Positions 1-10,925 of a stretch of 64,000 bases of DNA are shown one piece after another (positions within the stretch are counted from its first letter, which is position 1; the number at the start of each line of letters is the position of its first letter). The notes beneath the pieces were generated by a model. That model was given only the letters and a program-made list of their open reading frames with translations. It was not told the DNA's origin and did no database searches. The translations under genes were made by a program, and so were the position numbers. Source of the DNA: Gymnothorax reevesii (Eukaryota > Chordata > Actinopteri > Anguilliformes > Muraenidae); contig CM056586.1 in NCBI GenBank assembly GCA_029721435.1, forward strand, positions 70,457,679-70,521,678, written 5' to 3'.

Positions 1-474
1 ATAATGTTACTCACTTCACCGGTCTGTGATCATAATGTTATGGCTGATCGGTATGTGTGTGCATGTTCATATGTGTGCGTGCTTATTTCATTGAGCAATT
101 AAATGTATGTGTTTTTGTACTGTTAACAACATCGTCAAAGGTGAACAAACTATACGTGTCTTTTTTTATTTTATTTGAATTTTCCTAGCTATGCCAACTT
201 TTTAAAAACTGAGTTTGTGGATGAGTCATATTTTTTCCCTGTTAATTAGCATTGCTGAAGATACTTTAAGAAGAGTTAAAAAGCCTATAAAGTTATTAAA
301 ACTAGAAACGGCTACATTTTCTGAAGAAAATTTGTGTGCTTACTTCTGTTTGAAAAGTTACTTTAGGGCTGTAGAAGTATATGTGATAGAAGTTGCAGTT
401 ACTAAAACATCAATTCAGTTCAATTGTCAAAAATAGTTAAAATATAAAAGATATCAAAAAGTTGAACTGTACTC
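1..474. other. AT-rich spacer, nothing recognised
   Basis: This stretch is AT-rich, with runs of A and T and no splice-flanked exon that I can defend. One open frame of 73 codons at 215-436 has no recognisable motif and the composition of the surrounding non-coding DNA, so I do not call it a gene. Confidence 0.5.
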
Positions 475-628
475 TTAACCGATAGAGCACTGAAAAAATT
501 TTTTCAAAAAGTTATAAATTAATTTAGCTTGTGCTGTTGAAAACCTATCAGGTGGCAAATTGTTTAAAAGAATTTGAAATTTTACATCAATGAGCAACAG
601 TATTTGTATTTAGTGCTTAAAGGGTAAA
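475..628 (+). mobile_element. Family P foldback element, copy 1 (centre deleted)
   Basis: The left end reads TTAACCGATAGAGCACTGAA and the right end TTTAGTGCTTAAAGGGTAAA, matching the inverted ends of five other copies in this window. The conserved arm GTTGAAAACCTATCAGGTGG is present at about 536-555. The second arm of the central hairpin is missing: the sequence jumps from the first arm straight to the right subterminal block (TTTTACATCAATGAGCAACA). The copy is therefore about 154 bp against about 212 bp for the fuller copies 5 and 6. No coding capacity is seen, so this would be a non-autonomous DNA element. The left TTAA is intact and the right one has decayed. Confidence 0.8.
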
Positions 629-1459
629 TGTACTTAGTAAGATGAACATTTGAATAATGGGTTTTCATGCTGAAAATATGAAAGAACAATGAATGTTGAA
701 AAAAAATAACAGAAAACCCCATTACAGAAACTAACAGAATGTAAGGGTTTAACGGCAGGGTAAGTAAAATTTGTCAAAAACATTATTTGTTATATTTGTT
801 CTGGTAACAGCCGGATAGCAAAAACAATGGCAAAGAAAATCAGGCACCTTAAGTGTTGTCAGGACTGTAATAAGTTTGTCCAGTCATTTCATCCAGCTTA
901 CCTGCCTGTCTGTCTAACCTGTCATCTTGCGAGCGCCTGAGTGTCCAAAGTGGTGGAGAGAGTCCAGCCAAAATGAGCAGTTCCACCTTTACCCAAAACA
1001 ACCATCACTGCAAAACAAAGCAAGAAAAGACTAAAGCAGATGTTGGAAATGTTGAATAATCAGTGGAATCAGGTGAAAATAGAGGAAAACAGCAGTAAAT
1101 GACTTTTACAATTTTATTTTAAAAAAACTATACAAGTAAATAATATAAAAATTTGGATACAACTTCGAGCATGCTGAACATTTTAAAGTTGGATCGATGT
1201 CAATAGCATCAACGGTACGGAAGGAGTTTGAGGTGAGAGAAATACAATAATAATAATAATAAAGGATGAAAAAATATGAAAACATTTTAGATAAGCTTTC
1301 CAAATGACGGCACACAGTTTCTGTGTTCCTGGCTACCCGCCATGTTCTGCGCATCCATATGGACAATATGTATCAGTGTTCATTCCAAAAATAAGCCACA
1401 TCACAGCCTCCAAGAATGTTCAATAACATAGTGAGGACAGATCGGCAGTTATATAAATA
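629..1459. other. Spacer, no gene recognised
   Basis: Mixed-composition non-coding DNA. An imperfect ATA/AAT run lies near 1245-1263. An open frame of 86 codons on the minus strand (1106-1366) owes a tyrosine run to this simple repeat and has no domain I recognise. I see no regulatory motif cluster strong enough to name. Confidence 0.45.
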
Positions 1460-1652
1460 TTAACCCACAGAGCGCTGAGATAACAAAATTTATATTTTTT
1501 AAAAATGTATCTTGTGCTGTTGAAAACCTTTCGTGGCGACTTGTTTGAAAGAGCTCCCCTGCGAGAGCCACATGATGGGTTCTGAGCAGCTTTGATTCTG
1601 ATGTCTTACATCACTGTGCAACAATAGCTGCATTTAGCACTCTAAGGGTTAA
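1460..1652 (+). mobile_element. Family P foldback element, copy 2
   Basis: Flanked by TTAA on both sides (1460-1463 and 1649-1652), with ends TTAACCCACAGAGCGCTG and GCACTCTAAGGGTTAA that are inverted repeats of one another. The inner left arm (GTTGAAAACC...) is at about 1519-1555. The right arm is shortened and diverged (GCCACATGATGGGTTCTGAG), followed by the family's right subterminal block ending CATTTAGCACTC. TTAA target sites and ends beginning CCC are characteristic of the piggyBac superfamily. That placement is inference, because no transposase is present. Confidence 0.85.
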
Positions 1653-3641
1653 TAACAGGCAAAGAGAATATAAACTGTCCCACCCACACCAGAAAATGAC
1701 CCAATGGGAGCATTTCCTGAGCAAGGGACTATGGGAAAAACCTCAGACTGAAAAATCTCATCATGGAGATCTTGGCCGAGTACTGCAGTTTTCTCTCCAG
1801 TAAGCCCTGATTCTGAACTATAAAGAATGTTTCATTAATGCGACATATCATGTACTCACATGCCAATACAGCTCATTATGGAACGTGTGAACTGGCACTC
1901 TGCTCTGTCTCTGCCGTGTCACCATAGCCAGGGTCACCTCCGGCACTTAAGACAGGGGTTTAGGAAGGACAGAGTTGAGCAATGCTAATCTCCACACCAT
2001 CCTGACTGGCTTTGTAGCCTTGCAGCGGTTACCCATCATGGGCCCCTTTTGCATTAGCAGACAGAGCTGAGTACTGGTTTGTGTTGAAGGAGACCGAGGG
2101 CAACAAATGAACATTCCCTTGCCCATCCCACGCCTTCGCCTGCCTCAGAGAAGAAGTGTGTGAGGCCAGGAGAGAAGTCTATCAGGCAGTGAATACTTCA
2201 GGCTTCAGATAGAAAAACATTAACTGTTATTTGCTCTCTGTAATGTTTATCAAAAGTTGAAAACATGTAATGGAAAAAGCAAGTACCCACTTGATGATAG
2301 TTGTATTCCTAACAGCTCGCAACTCCAATCATGTTTTCAATTATGGGCAATAGCAAGTTTTTGGGAATAAAATGACATCTCTTCTTAAGGTAAGTCTAAC
2401 CCAGTCTTAAATGGCCTAATATGATGGCTGAAGATATAAATGGCTTGTGGGTACATTTGAGATATTTTGGATGGACATCCCTGAACATCAGGTCTTATCA
2501 GTGTCTTAAAAAGTGCACTTAATGTAATTCATATTTACTCATTAGTATTCACAGCTGCTTATTGCTACTGATGCCTAAGGTCGTAACGCCCGCAACGCAT
2601 TATAACAATGCATTAGGCTCAAGGGCAGATCATTTCGATCACTGTCAGAAGATTATGATATTCATGAATCATCATTAAGACTGTTAACAATCTCATGAAT
2701 GTTATTGTGAAAACCAATGGAAATATTAATGTCTGAATCATTATGAACTCTTCGATCACTCGACAGACAGACAAACAGACAGTCACAAGGACCACAAAAT
2801 TACTTCAGGTGGCAAGGGGAACAAGGGGAAAATTATGACGACAAAATACCAAACACCAAAAAACTGTAATAGCAGTATACTGGCTGGTAACACCTCAAAG
2901 TTCTCTGACGGACAGAAAGACACTTAATTGGATAGTCGCTAAACACAAAGGCACTACAGCTCCAAAAACAAATCTATCAGTTGAATCTTTATTAGAATCA
3001 GTCCCAACAAAAGATGTGTCCAGATGATTTGTTGTACAGCCGTACACAGAATTAAATACTGGCCCAGTTAATGAGCCCGGGTTAAAATAATCATAAAAAA
3101 TAAATAAATAAAAAGAAACAGGATAGGCCTGGCCAGAGAAACAGTGGAAAGAGATATTAAATCATGTTGAAAGGAGAGGGATTCATACTTGTGTGAACGC
3201 ACCTCTCACTCAATGACCACAAAAAAGGAGGAGGATCTTGGCAGGTGCTCTTGGGCTGTCAATTGAGTAGAAGAGTCCAGCTCGTGGATAACATCCCCCA
3301 AACAGTGGAAACTCGTCAATTAACAGCCTGCCAGTGGAGGTGGATGGGTATTAACCCCTGAAAGAAGGACCGGCGCCGCAAGTAAATTGAGAGCAGAACC
3401 AACATGAAGTCTTGATTCTGTCTGTTCTTTCACGCCGTGCTTGCCTCATGAACAGGTGAAAGCGCACTCACTGTAGGCACGCTCAGTCCAGGCAAGCGCA
3501 TCAAATGAAGGTCCAGGTTGCGACGGAAGACGGAAGGTTGCCTCAATTTCGGTGTCAAGGGAACACAATGACCATTTAACAAATCATTGGCTTATGCTGA
3601 CTACAGTCCCTCATAAGCACAATGTCATTTCTTTCATACAA
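1653..3641. other. Spacer with a short GACA repeat
   Basis: About 2 kb without a supportable exon. A degenerate GACA run sits at about 2760-2783. The block at about 2570-2760 is AT-rich and rich in ATTAA and ATGAAT words, which could be part of a conserved non-coding element, but composition alone cannot show it. An A-rich AAATAAATAAATAA patch lies near 3098-3111. Confidence 0.4.
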
Positions 3642-3806
3642 TAAAGCCCTCTTCACACTACCAATTTTTCGCACGACGGATTACATTCAAAGTCAATGCA
3701 ATGACGCGAATACATGCGTTTCGCGTTTATTTGCATCTTTGCATTGACTTTGAATGTAATCTGTCGTGCGAAAAATTCGTTTCGCGTCCGGTGTGAAAGC
3801 AGCTTA
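3642..3806. mobile_element. Family Q palindromic MITE, copy 1
   Basis: The two halves are nearly perfect inverted repeats around a short centre. The left half runs CTTCACACTACCAATTTTTC then GCACGACGGATTACATTC. The right half runs GAATGTAATCTGTCGTGCG then a block ending TCCGGTGTGAAAGCAGCTTA. A second copy lies at 55504-55653. The CG-rich words (CGCGAA, CGTGCG) stand out from the AT-rich surroundings. No coding sequence is present. I recognise this as a widespread foldback-type repeat of fish genomes. Its superfamily (PIF/Harbinger or hAT have both been plausible for such elements) cannot be settled here. Confidence 0.85.
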
Positions 3807-3945
3807 AGTTGATGACTGGTAAGGTGGTAACTTCCAATTCCATATCCCCTCCTAATCTTTACCTATTTAAAGAATTCCTTTCACTTCTAAAGCTTCGAAT
3901 GAACCTCAGTACCTCATGCTGCGTATCCAAAACGTTGTATTCTGA

Positions 3946-4857
3946 TACACTACCGCTCAAAAGTTTGGGATCACTTGGCAATTTTCTTGTTTTCCATGGA
4001 AACACACATGAAATTAGTCTGAATAGGAAATATAGCAAACGAACAGGACATGCTGACATTGTCAGTTAGAAGTAACGATTTTAACGGAAAATGATGAATA
4101 TGTACTTCAAACTTTGCCTTCATCAAAAAAAGAAACACCTTTTTCTATTGATACTGAAACTGGTGTTTGACGGGAACTATATAGCGCAGCTGCTAGTTGA
4201 CAACCTGTGAGGCGTCTTTGTCTTAAACTACACACTCTCAGATATTTGTCTTCTTGCACAGTTGTGCATCGGGGCCTCCCACTCCTTTTTTCTGTCCTTG
4301 TTAGTGCCAGTTTGTGCTGCTCTCTGAAGGGAGTATTTGACAGCATGGTAAGAGATTTTAAGTTTTCAATTTCTCGCATTGAATAGCCTTCTTTACTAAG
4401 CACAACAATAGACTGACGGGTCTCTAAAGGAAGTTCTTTCTTTCTGGCCATTTTGAGCCTGTAAACAAACAAACAACTGCTGATGCTTCAGGTACTAAAC
4501 CAACCTCAAGAATACCATGCTCCCTTTTGCGCTCCCTTATTAGTTCAACGGTTTTCAGCTGTGCAACACATTTGCAGAAGGGTTTTCTAATAATCAATTA
4601 GCCTTATAAAATGCTTAACTTGGATTAGCAGCCATACCAGGAGATTGATGCAGAGGACTGACAGTTGCTGATAATAGGCCGCTATGCAAAAATGTAGAGG
4701 ATTCTTTGAAAATCATCTGATTAATTTTAATCGTTTGTGAAATGGATAAAAATGTTTGTGAAATGGACAAAAAATGTTTGTGAAATGCATGAAAATGCAT
4801 TTCTTTTGGAAAACAAAGAAATTTGCTAGTGATCCCAAACTTTTGAGCGGTAGTGTA
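3946..4857 (-). mobile_element. Internally deleted Tc1-like transposon
   Basis: The element is bounded by TA dinucleotides, the Tc1 target site. Its terminal inverted repeats of about 50 bp begin ACACTACCGCTCAAAAGTTT at the left, with the reverse complement of the same sequence at the right; the first 29 bases after the TA are identical. It is about 0.9 kb, against roughly 1.3-1.6 kb for a full Tc1 element. The interior carries only the amino-terminal part of a transposase on the minus strand, so the catalytic half has been lost. The well-preserved ends and truncated interior are typical of a non-autonomous deletion derivative that could have been mobilised in trans. Confidence 0.92.
4107..4451 (-). 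pseudogene. Tc1 transposase, amino-terminal fragment
   Basis: Reading on the minus strand from the ATG at 4451, the product opens MARKKELPLETRQSIVVLSK, which is the start of Tc1 transposases. It continues with the helix-turn-helix segment (EGYSMREIENLKSL, about residues 22-35) and the linker containing GRPR (about residues 62-65), followed by a KYLRV...RRLTG block of the second DNA-binding subdomain. After about residue 100 the frame leaves the family and runs into a short tail, so the whole DDE catalytic domain is absent. The residues after MREI also depart from the family, which suggests a small frameshift there. The fragment could bind ends at most and cannot catalyse transposition. Confidence 0.88.
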
Positions 4858-6873
4858 GGCGACAGCACGACGGGCAAATTCTCTGATTTCCCTGCTGGAG
4901 TGGGGACCCACTGGTCAGAATTCATCGCCCAGAAAGACATCCATATGGTCTGAGTGTATGGACAGGCTCAAGCTCCCATTTACCACAGTAAAGCAGAGTG
5001 TGTAGAATAACACATTTTATTGAGCTGGTGTAATGAGTCCAGAGGAGCAGGCGGACCACAAAGGCCTCACAGAGAGAATGTGCCTGGCAGTATTGATCTG
5101 TGGACCTTAGCATTACTAATCATACGAGCACTGATCGCTGCTCACCCCCTTCTGAGAGCCGGAGCCAGTCCTAACACCTGATTAAAAAGATCCCCGTGTT
5201 CTTTGACAGGTTTTCCTTGATAGTTCTGGGCCGCACACACAGATGCTGTAGGCGGCTCGTTGATACGGACCAAACCGGAATACACTAGCAGTCCCATCGA
5301 ACCCTACACATCTCTTCTTCATTGTCTTTTCGAGAGTCATCCCGGCAATCAGCCACAATTAGCAAGCTGTACTCTCGTCCTTATTACTACGGTGAAGTGC
5401 CGGCTTTTGTTCCATCTGACCCCAAGATTTAAAATCCAATTCAGGTCCACATGCTTTCAGTGAAAACTAATTCTCATAAACACTTTTCCGACTTAAACAA
5501 TTTCACTTTAATTAGCACGACAAACAATCAGGCTCGACGAGATAAATAAATAATTGCTGTTTTCTCCCCGGATCATCCCTCGTGACGAGGCCTGCCTGAG
5601 CATTATAAACTTAATTAGCAGAAGATTACTATGCAGCGCGCAAGGCTGTGGTCCAGAAAGACCGCATTAGATCTTCTGATTGGGAATCGTCTGCGGCGCG
5701 GTAATTCCGCGTACTCCAGGAACAATGCAGATTTCGGATTTTATAATTGGGCCGTGTGTTTGCTCGCTCGCAACTGCGGCAGCGGACGGCTAACGAATGT
5801 CATTCGGAGACGTGCGCGCTCTCAACGTGTACGTATTCCTGCATGATTGCCGGAATGGTGGGGCGTCGATGGGGCATTTGTCGTGTAATGTACAGCATCT
5901 GAATGAGTGATGGCGAAATTAATAAATAAGGCTTTGAAGCACCCATGGCTTGCAGACGAAGCAGGCAGGTCTCTCTCGTACATTAAGCAGGAGCTGCCGG
6001 TGTGCTGTATGACCTCATCCCTTTCAAATAATGAGACACGGGCACTCTCTCAACCACGCCGGCATGAAGCCTCTTCTAATGAGGACATTAGATTTTTCTC
6101 CCGTCTGTAAAGAGCAACACGACCATGCGATCAGGCCACTCATTCATAAATCACGCCGGAAACAACACGTCACTCTCTTTCTTGAAAGGCAAGCACCTTT
6201 CAAAGCATCGATCAGATCGTCGTTTCCATCACGGCATTAGCCTCGACGGCGGCCGATAATTACGGCAAACAATGCTTTCTGCGAGTAGGATCTCTGGCCC
6301 CAGTGATGCTAGCAGCATGCTCTCTCTGTGAAAGACCACTGTCACCCATTGATTTAAAGCTGTTTTGGTGTAATTTAGCTGTGCTTGCAGTCTTTGAATT
6401 CCTCGGTCTATGGTCTGATTAGGGCCGGCTCTAATGTAGCCCAAACCCACAGCACAAACCTCCTCGGTGCATCTCGTCTCACCTTCTATCAGTTACCCCC
6501 CCAACCCCCCCCCGGCTCCGAACAGCCCCCCAACCTGCCCCACCTCCCCGCGCTGTTTGGGAGGGAGGACCACAGTCCATCTGAGGTATGATAATCAGTT
6601 GATTAGCCAGTGAAGGCGTTCTCCCAGAGGCTCTTTTGTGTGCAAAATCCTCGCAGCCAATTGTCATGTGGACATCATCAAGCTGATGCAATGCGATCGG
6701 AATGAACAAGTGGGGCCGAGCATCTGCACCGGGGGCCCCTGGAAATCTGAGGACCAGTCTCTCTTCCACATGCTAATACTGAGCGCAGCTCTCGGCCCGA
6801 ACTCCCCGCGGATCACGCATGGAGATGAGCCTCCCGCTCGCCGAAATGCATATTCAAACTGCTGCTGTTCACC
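4858..6873. other. Spacer with candidate conserved non-coding blocks
   Basis: No exon with credible splice context was found. The block at about 5490-5640 is rich in TAATTAGC and AATTAG homeodomain-type sites together with ATAAATAAATAATTG. A second block at about 5900-6260 holds ATTCATAAATCACG and similar words. Both look like vertebrate conserved non-coding elements by composition only. A C-rich tract at 6497-6545 is low complexity. Open frames of up to 96 codons in this interval overlap one another in different frames and have no family resemblance. Confidence 0.35.
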
Positions 6874-6922
6874 AGAGAGAGAGAGGGAGAGAGAGAGATA
6901 GAGAGAAAGAGAGAGAGAGAGG
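6874..6922. repeat. (GA)n microsatellite
   Basis: An imperfect GA dinucleotide run of about 50 bp with interruptions by GGGA, GATA and GAAA. It explains the arginine/glutamate and serine/leucine repeats in overlapping open frames on both strands. Confidence 0.95.
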
Positions 6923-7737
6923 CAGCGTGAAAGCAAAAAATAAATAAATCCTTTTTTTTTTTTGTAATTCGGCACATCCTGGCCAATGCTAATTCCTGAG
7001 ACAGATTATATTGCATCAGGCGCGGTAATGATCTGACAGTTCATTTGTGAGTGCGGTTCAGGATCTGAGGTTTAATGCTTGGCTGGACGCAGGTGTGCAG
7101 CCCCGGCTCCTCTGAGCTGTCAGGCGCGGGCAGAGGGCTGCTGTCAAATTATCCCGGCTAAAAAGGCGGCAGAGCCGGGAAATATGAGAGACATTTAAGA
7201 AATTAATGCATTCGTATTCAACACATATTGTAACAGTGGTTCATTAGGAGCACACTGGTCATATTAAAACTGACACCTGACCTTTCACATTCCTCTCCGG
7301 AACTCAGAAACACCCTTATTACATACATGTATAAGTCAAAGAGCAGGTAAATGTAATAACTACCAGTAATTAAACCAACGGACATTTCTTTTCCTTCTTC
7401 AATTCGGCCATTTTCTCGGCTTCCTCCCAGCCTCATATTACAGGCCTGACAACTGCATGTGAGGACAGAAATGAAAAGCTATGGGAGCAAATTAAATGTG
7501 CAGTTTGTGGGCTACGTTCACTCACTCTCTCTTTACAGCCTTCTGCTTTCGTTCCAATTTCATTACAACATCATATCAGACTCACTACTCTCTACTTAGC
7601 AGTTCGTGCCTAATGTCCTAGCGATGTTATGGAGGCACGAGCAACACCACAGATTCCATCAGGGATCCCTCTTTAGTCAGCAAAGGTGATTTACTGATAA
7701 TCCCTGGATAATATAGCCATCTCTCAGTTTAGTAGCA
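6923..7737. other. Spacer, nothing recognised
   Basis: Non-coding DNA of mixed composition. A T-run at about 6951-6963 follows the GA repeat. The segment at about 7140-7215 (TTATCCCGGCTAAAAAGGCG and following) is GC-richer. No gene or repeat family is recognised. Confidence 0.4.
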
Positions 7738-8325
7738 TACAGTCAGGGCTGTAAGTACTCCAACCAAAGCACAATTTTCATAATTTTCGCTCTGTACAAT
7801 ACCTCCAAGGATTTTGAGTGAAACTATTCAGATGTGGTCTGAGTTTACACTTTCAGCATTAATTTAAGGGTTTTTACAAACAAGGCCCCGAAAGGGGGGG
7901 CAAAGGGGATTAAATAATCTGCTGGAAGATTCATCTGTGAAGATTTAACATAGTATTTCTCAGTGACATGAAAGCTTTATATATTCTATTTTGCTAATTT
8001 TCCCTGAAAAATGACATAGTGGTAAAAATAGACTTACACTGCCCCCTCGGTTTTCCGTCCACCGCCCATCATTGCATTTATCTGTGAATTCATGGTTCTG
8101 TTTGAGAAAAGTAGAAACATCCTTGAAACATGATATGATTTATCTAAACAACACTAAACAAGTGTCACGAAGATTTTCATCATCATTCTATTTTTCATTC
8201 TGTTATTGTAGCCTATTAATTAACTCTATAGCCTACTTGGGGGGGTGGGGGTGTCATGTATAATCATACATTCACTTCTCATTTTTAATGTTTCATTATT
8301 AAAGTGCCTAAAACTGCCTAAAGTC

Positions 8326-9186
8326 TGGGACAAACAGACATCACCAGATGCTGGAGCTTTTCACTGGTGACGTCCTGCCAGGCCGTCACAGCAGCAGTCT
8401 TCAGTTCCTGCTCGTTCTAGGGGCATTTCAGCTTTGGTTTGGCCTTCAGCAAGTGAAATGGACGCTCAGTTCCATTTGGGTTGTATGAATGGTTGAAATA
8501 TTGTAGAGCAGTCCATTTCTTTGCCGTAGAAACTCTGAGCTTTCTCTCGCATCGTGCTTTCGGTCATCGCCAGCCTACACTTCAAAGTGTCGTCCAACTA
8601 GTTTTGAGGCATTTGGCTGAATCTGAGCCAATAATATAACTCATTACAATTCAGAATAAATCCTGCTACTTTTGTCGGTAGTCAGTTCAATAACAAATAC
8701 AGGGGAACCAGTACCCCTAGCGAACAAACATGCCCACACCATAATGCAACCCCCACCACGCTTCATACATGTAGCGGTACGCTTCGGATCGTGAGCAATT
8801 CCCTATGGTCTCCAAACTTCTCTCTCCCTGTTATTCTGGTACAAGTTAATCTTTGTCTTGTTTGTCCATAGGATATTATTACAGAAATATATGGGCTTTT
8901 TTTGCATTTCTTTGAAAACTCTAATCTAATTTTCCCTTTTTTAGCTTATCAACGATTTACATCCTGTGGTAAACCCTGTAAACCCTCCGGTAAACTTCTT
9001 CGCTGTGATGATCGTTATCTTGATCAGGTTAAGTGTTGTGCAGGAGTTGTTCTCCAGGGAGAGAATTCTTTGGTCATAATTTATATCTCCAGGCCTCCAT
9101 GTCAGGGGTTCAAGTGCTCACCAGTGCACTCTTTCTTCTTAAGAATGAACCAAATACCTTTTTTTTTTCTGATGGGTTTGTTTTGA
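8326..9186 (-). pseudogene. Tc1-like transposase remnant
   Basis: Translation of the minus strand across about 8690-8780 gives KRGGGCIMVWACLFARGTGS, the conserved glycine-rich segment of Tc1 transposases (usually GGGSVMVWGCFA...GTG). It lies between the first and second catalytic aspartates of the DDE domain. Further matches on the same strand extend through the region reading as CAAACTTCTCTCTCCCTG on the plus strand and up to the DNA-binding part near 9120-9186. Stops and frameshifts are frequent and no long frame survives. The gene would encode a transposase acting on the ends at 7738 and 9894, but it is dead. Confidence 0.85.
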
Positions 9187-9508
9187 TTCATTCATTCATT
9201 TTGTATACCTGCTTATTTTCACTAGGGTCGCGGGACGAGCTGGAGCCTGTCCCAGCTGACTACGGGCAAAGGCAGGGACCCACCCTGGACAGGTTGCCAA
9301 TCCATCGCAGGGCGCACACACCATTCACAGACACCATTCACTCTCACACTCATACCTATGGGCAATTTAGTGTCTCCAATTAGCCTGATATCCATGTCTT
9401 TCGACTATGGGAGGAAACCGGAGTACCCGGAGAAAACCCACGCGAACACGGTGAGAACATGCAAACTCCACACAGAAAGGCCCCAGGCCGGATTCGAACC
9501 CACAGCCT
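9187..9508 (-). mobile_element. tRNA-derived SINE-like repeat, head-truncated
   Basis: On the plus strand the copy runs from an ATTC-repeat tail (9188-9201) through GGGTCGCGGGACGAGCTGGA, TGGACAGGTTGCCAATCCAT, GGAAACCGGAGTACCCGGAG and GAACATGCAAACTCCACACA. It ends at an antisense polymerase III B box (GGATTCGAACC, 9490-9500). This is a very common fish dispersed repeat read backwards. The A box expected just upstream of the B box on the sense strand is missing, so the head is truncated. Transposon sequence resumes directly on both sides, which shows that the SINE landed after the Tc1 copy. Confidence 0.85.
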
Positions 9509-9894
9509 TCTCTTAATAAAGGGCTTGCTTCACTGGCTGTGTTCTAATGTTGAGAGGTAAAAGTAGCCGATTCCAATGGAAATACTGCACACGATGTCAG
9601 CTTTATGCCTTTTATCCGCTAACTTGTTACTGAAATATACGGGAATAACACAGACCGTGGAATACAGTAACTGGACAGCCAATTGTCCAATCACTTTTGG
9701 TCTCTTGAAAATGGGGAGACCACATATTCTGAAATTCTGGCACCACAGTCTCAATTTGAATGTTAAATAAAACCCCAGATTAAAGTGGCAGGTCTGCACT
9801 CTGAGCTCGTATTCATTTTTGAGTTTAACTCCAATCTGCTGCGGCAGACACTGGAAACTGTGTCGAAGCCCAAATATTTATGGACCTGACTATA

Positions 9895-10677
9895 GATAAA
9901 ATACAAAAGAAGCACTTCTTCCCCTTGTGAAAGCCTATCACGTGCTCGAGCCTCAGAAAGAACCATACCACGAGGAGCGTAAACGGTGCACCGCTTTTGA
10001 ACCGAGGATGTCCGAGGTGGTGCTCATCTGTGCCCTGAACACCATCTCATGCTCAGAGTGGTCAGTCTCCCCGCGTGAGGAGAAGCGCAGGGCCAGCAGG
10101 CCACCATCATATATCCTTATATAGTGACACAGCAGTTTAAGAGGCTTAAGGCCAGAGATGCAGCACATCCTCCCACAACCAGACCTCTTCTGCCAGGTGT
10201 TATCGAGATGATGGCGTCCATATTGGGCTGGTATGCAGTGCTGCGGGCCTGTCCTGAGGACACTGTGCACAGGGGAGGTCGACACCGGAGAGGCGTCTGG
10301 AGCAGCTGTCACACTCCGGCACCACTCTGGCTCTCTGAGCCGAGGTCTTCAGAGAGACGACCAGCTGCACACTGCCACTCCACCTCCACCCCGCCCAGCC
10401 AGCCTGTCCACTAACATAAAACTGCATGTGATCGCCTGCCTGTCTACCAGATGAAAATTCATTGTGGTTGATGAGAGGCTGCTATAAATGTGAAGAGCGT
10501 CACCTGCACCAGCAGAATTGGCGTTGCTAACAGGAAATTTTAAAAACAACAACTTCTCCCACTCCACTGCCAAACTGTGGAGGAACAGGTACAAACACAG
10601 CCACACTGAGGGGAATACGATAAGCTGGCCGTCAGCTCACAGATCAACGTTCGGATTGGTGTACAAGAATATTTTGA
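9895..10677. other. Spacer, no gene recognised
   Basis: GC-richer than the flanks, with overlapping short open frames on both strands (up to 119 codons at 9953-10312 minus). None has a recognisable domain or a matching splice pattern. A palindrome-like TATATCCTTATATAG lies at about 10110-10124. I treat the interval as non-coding. Confidence 0.4.
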
Positions 10678-10925
10678 GAGTTTGTTTCCAAAAACGCAGT
10701 GCATTTTACTCATTTTGAGTAAATCAGTGTTTTCTATGTTGGGGCCTACTGCATTTCAGAGAAAAACACAAACTTTGCCCGTGAAAAAATACACCTTAAG
10801 GCATAAATTTCGAGAAAAAAAAAATGTTTGCACCATGTGCAGGAAGCACAAGGCTATCGCTCTACGTATTAGCTCAATTTTTGTAATTTTAGCACTTATT
10901 GCGTTTTGGAGGGAAACTCTTCATA
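10678..10925 (+). repeat. Dispersed repeat R, copy 1
   Basis: This block aligns with 59531-59765 in the same orientation. Shared words include GTTTGTTTCCAAAA, TTTTACTCATTTTGAGTAAA, GAAAAAATACACCTTA, TTTTTGCACCATGTG-type sequence and GCACAAGGC/GCACAGGGC followed by AAACTCTT. Both copies keep a similar open frame, but most differences between them change amino acids, so this is shared ancestry of a repeat and not evidence of a gene. No terminal repeats are obvious and the class is unknown. Confidence 0.75.

Larger units (their letters stand above)
7738..9894 (-). mobile_element. Decayed Tc1-like transposon split by a SINE
   Basis: The left end TACAGTCAGGGCTGTAAGTA and the right end ATATTTATGGACCTGACTAT are the two termini of a common fish Tc1 family whose ends normally read CAGTCAGGTCCATAAATATT. 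The left subterminal block (ATTTTCATAATTTTCGCTCT) and the right one (CAATTGTCCAATCACTTTTG, then CTCTTGAAAATGGGGAG) also match that family. The interior is an antisense transposase remnant, and a SINE copy interrupts it at 9187-9508. With TA at both ends the element is about 2.16 kb, of which about 0.3 kb is the SINE. Many substitutions and indels show it is old. Confidence 0.88.

Noticed and set aside
9953..10312. A 119-codon minus-strand frame in GC-richer DNA
   Set aside because: Several frames on both strands are open over the same bases and none resembles a protein family; the openness follows from base composition.
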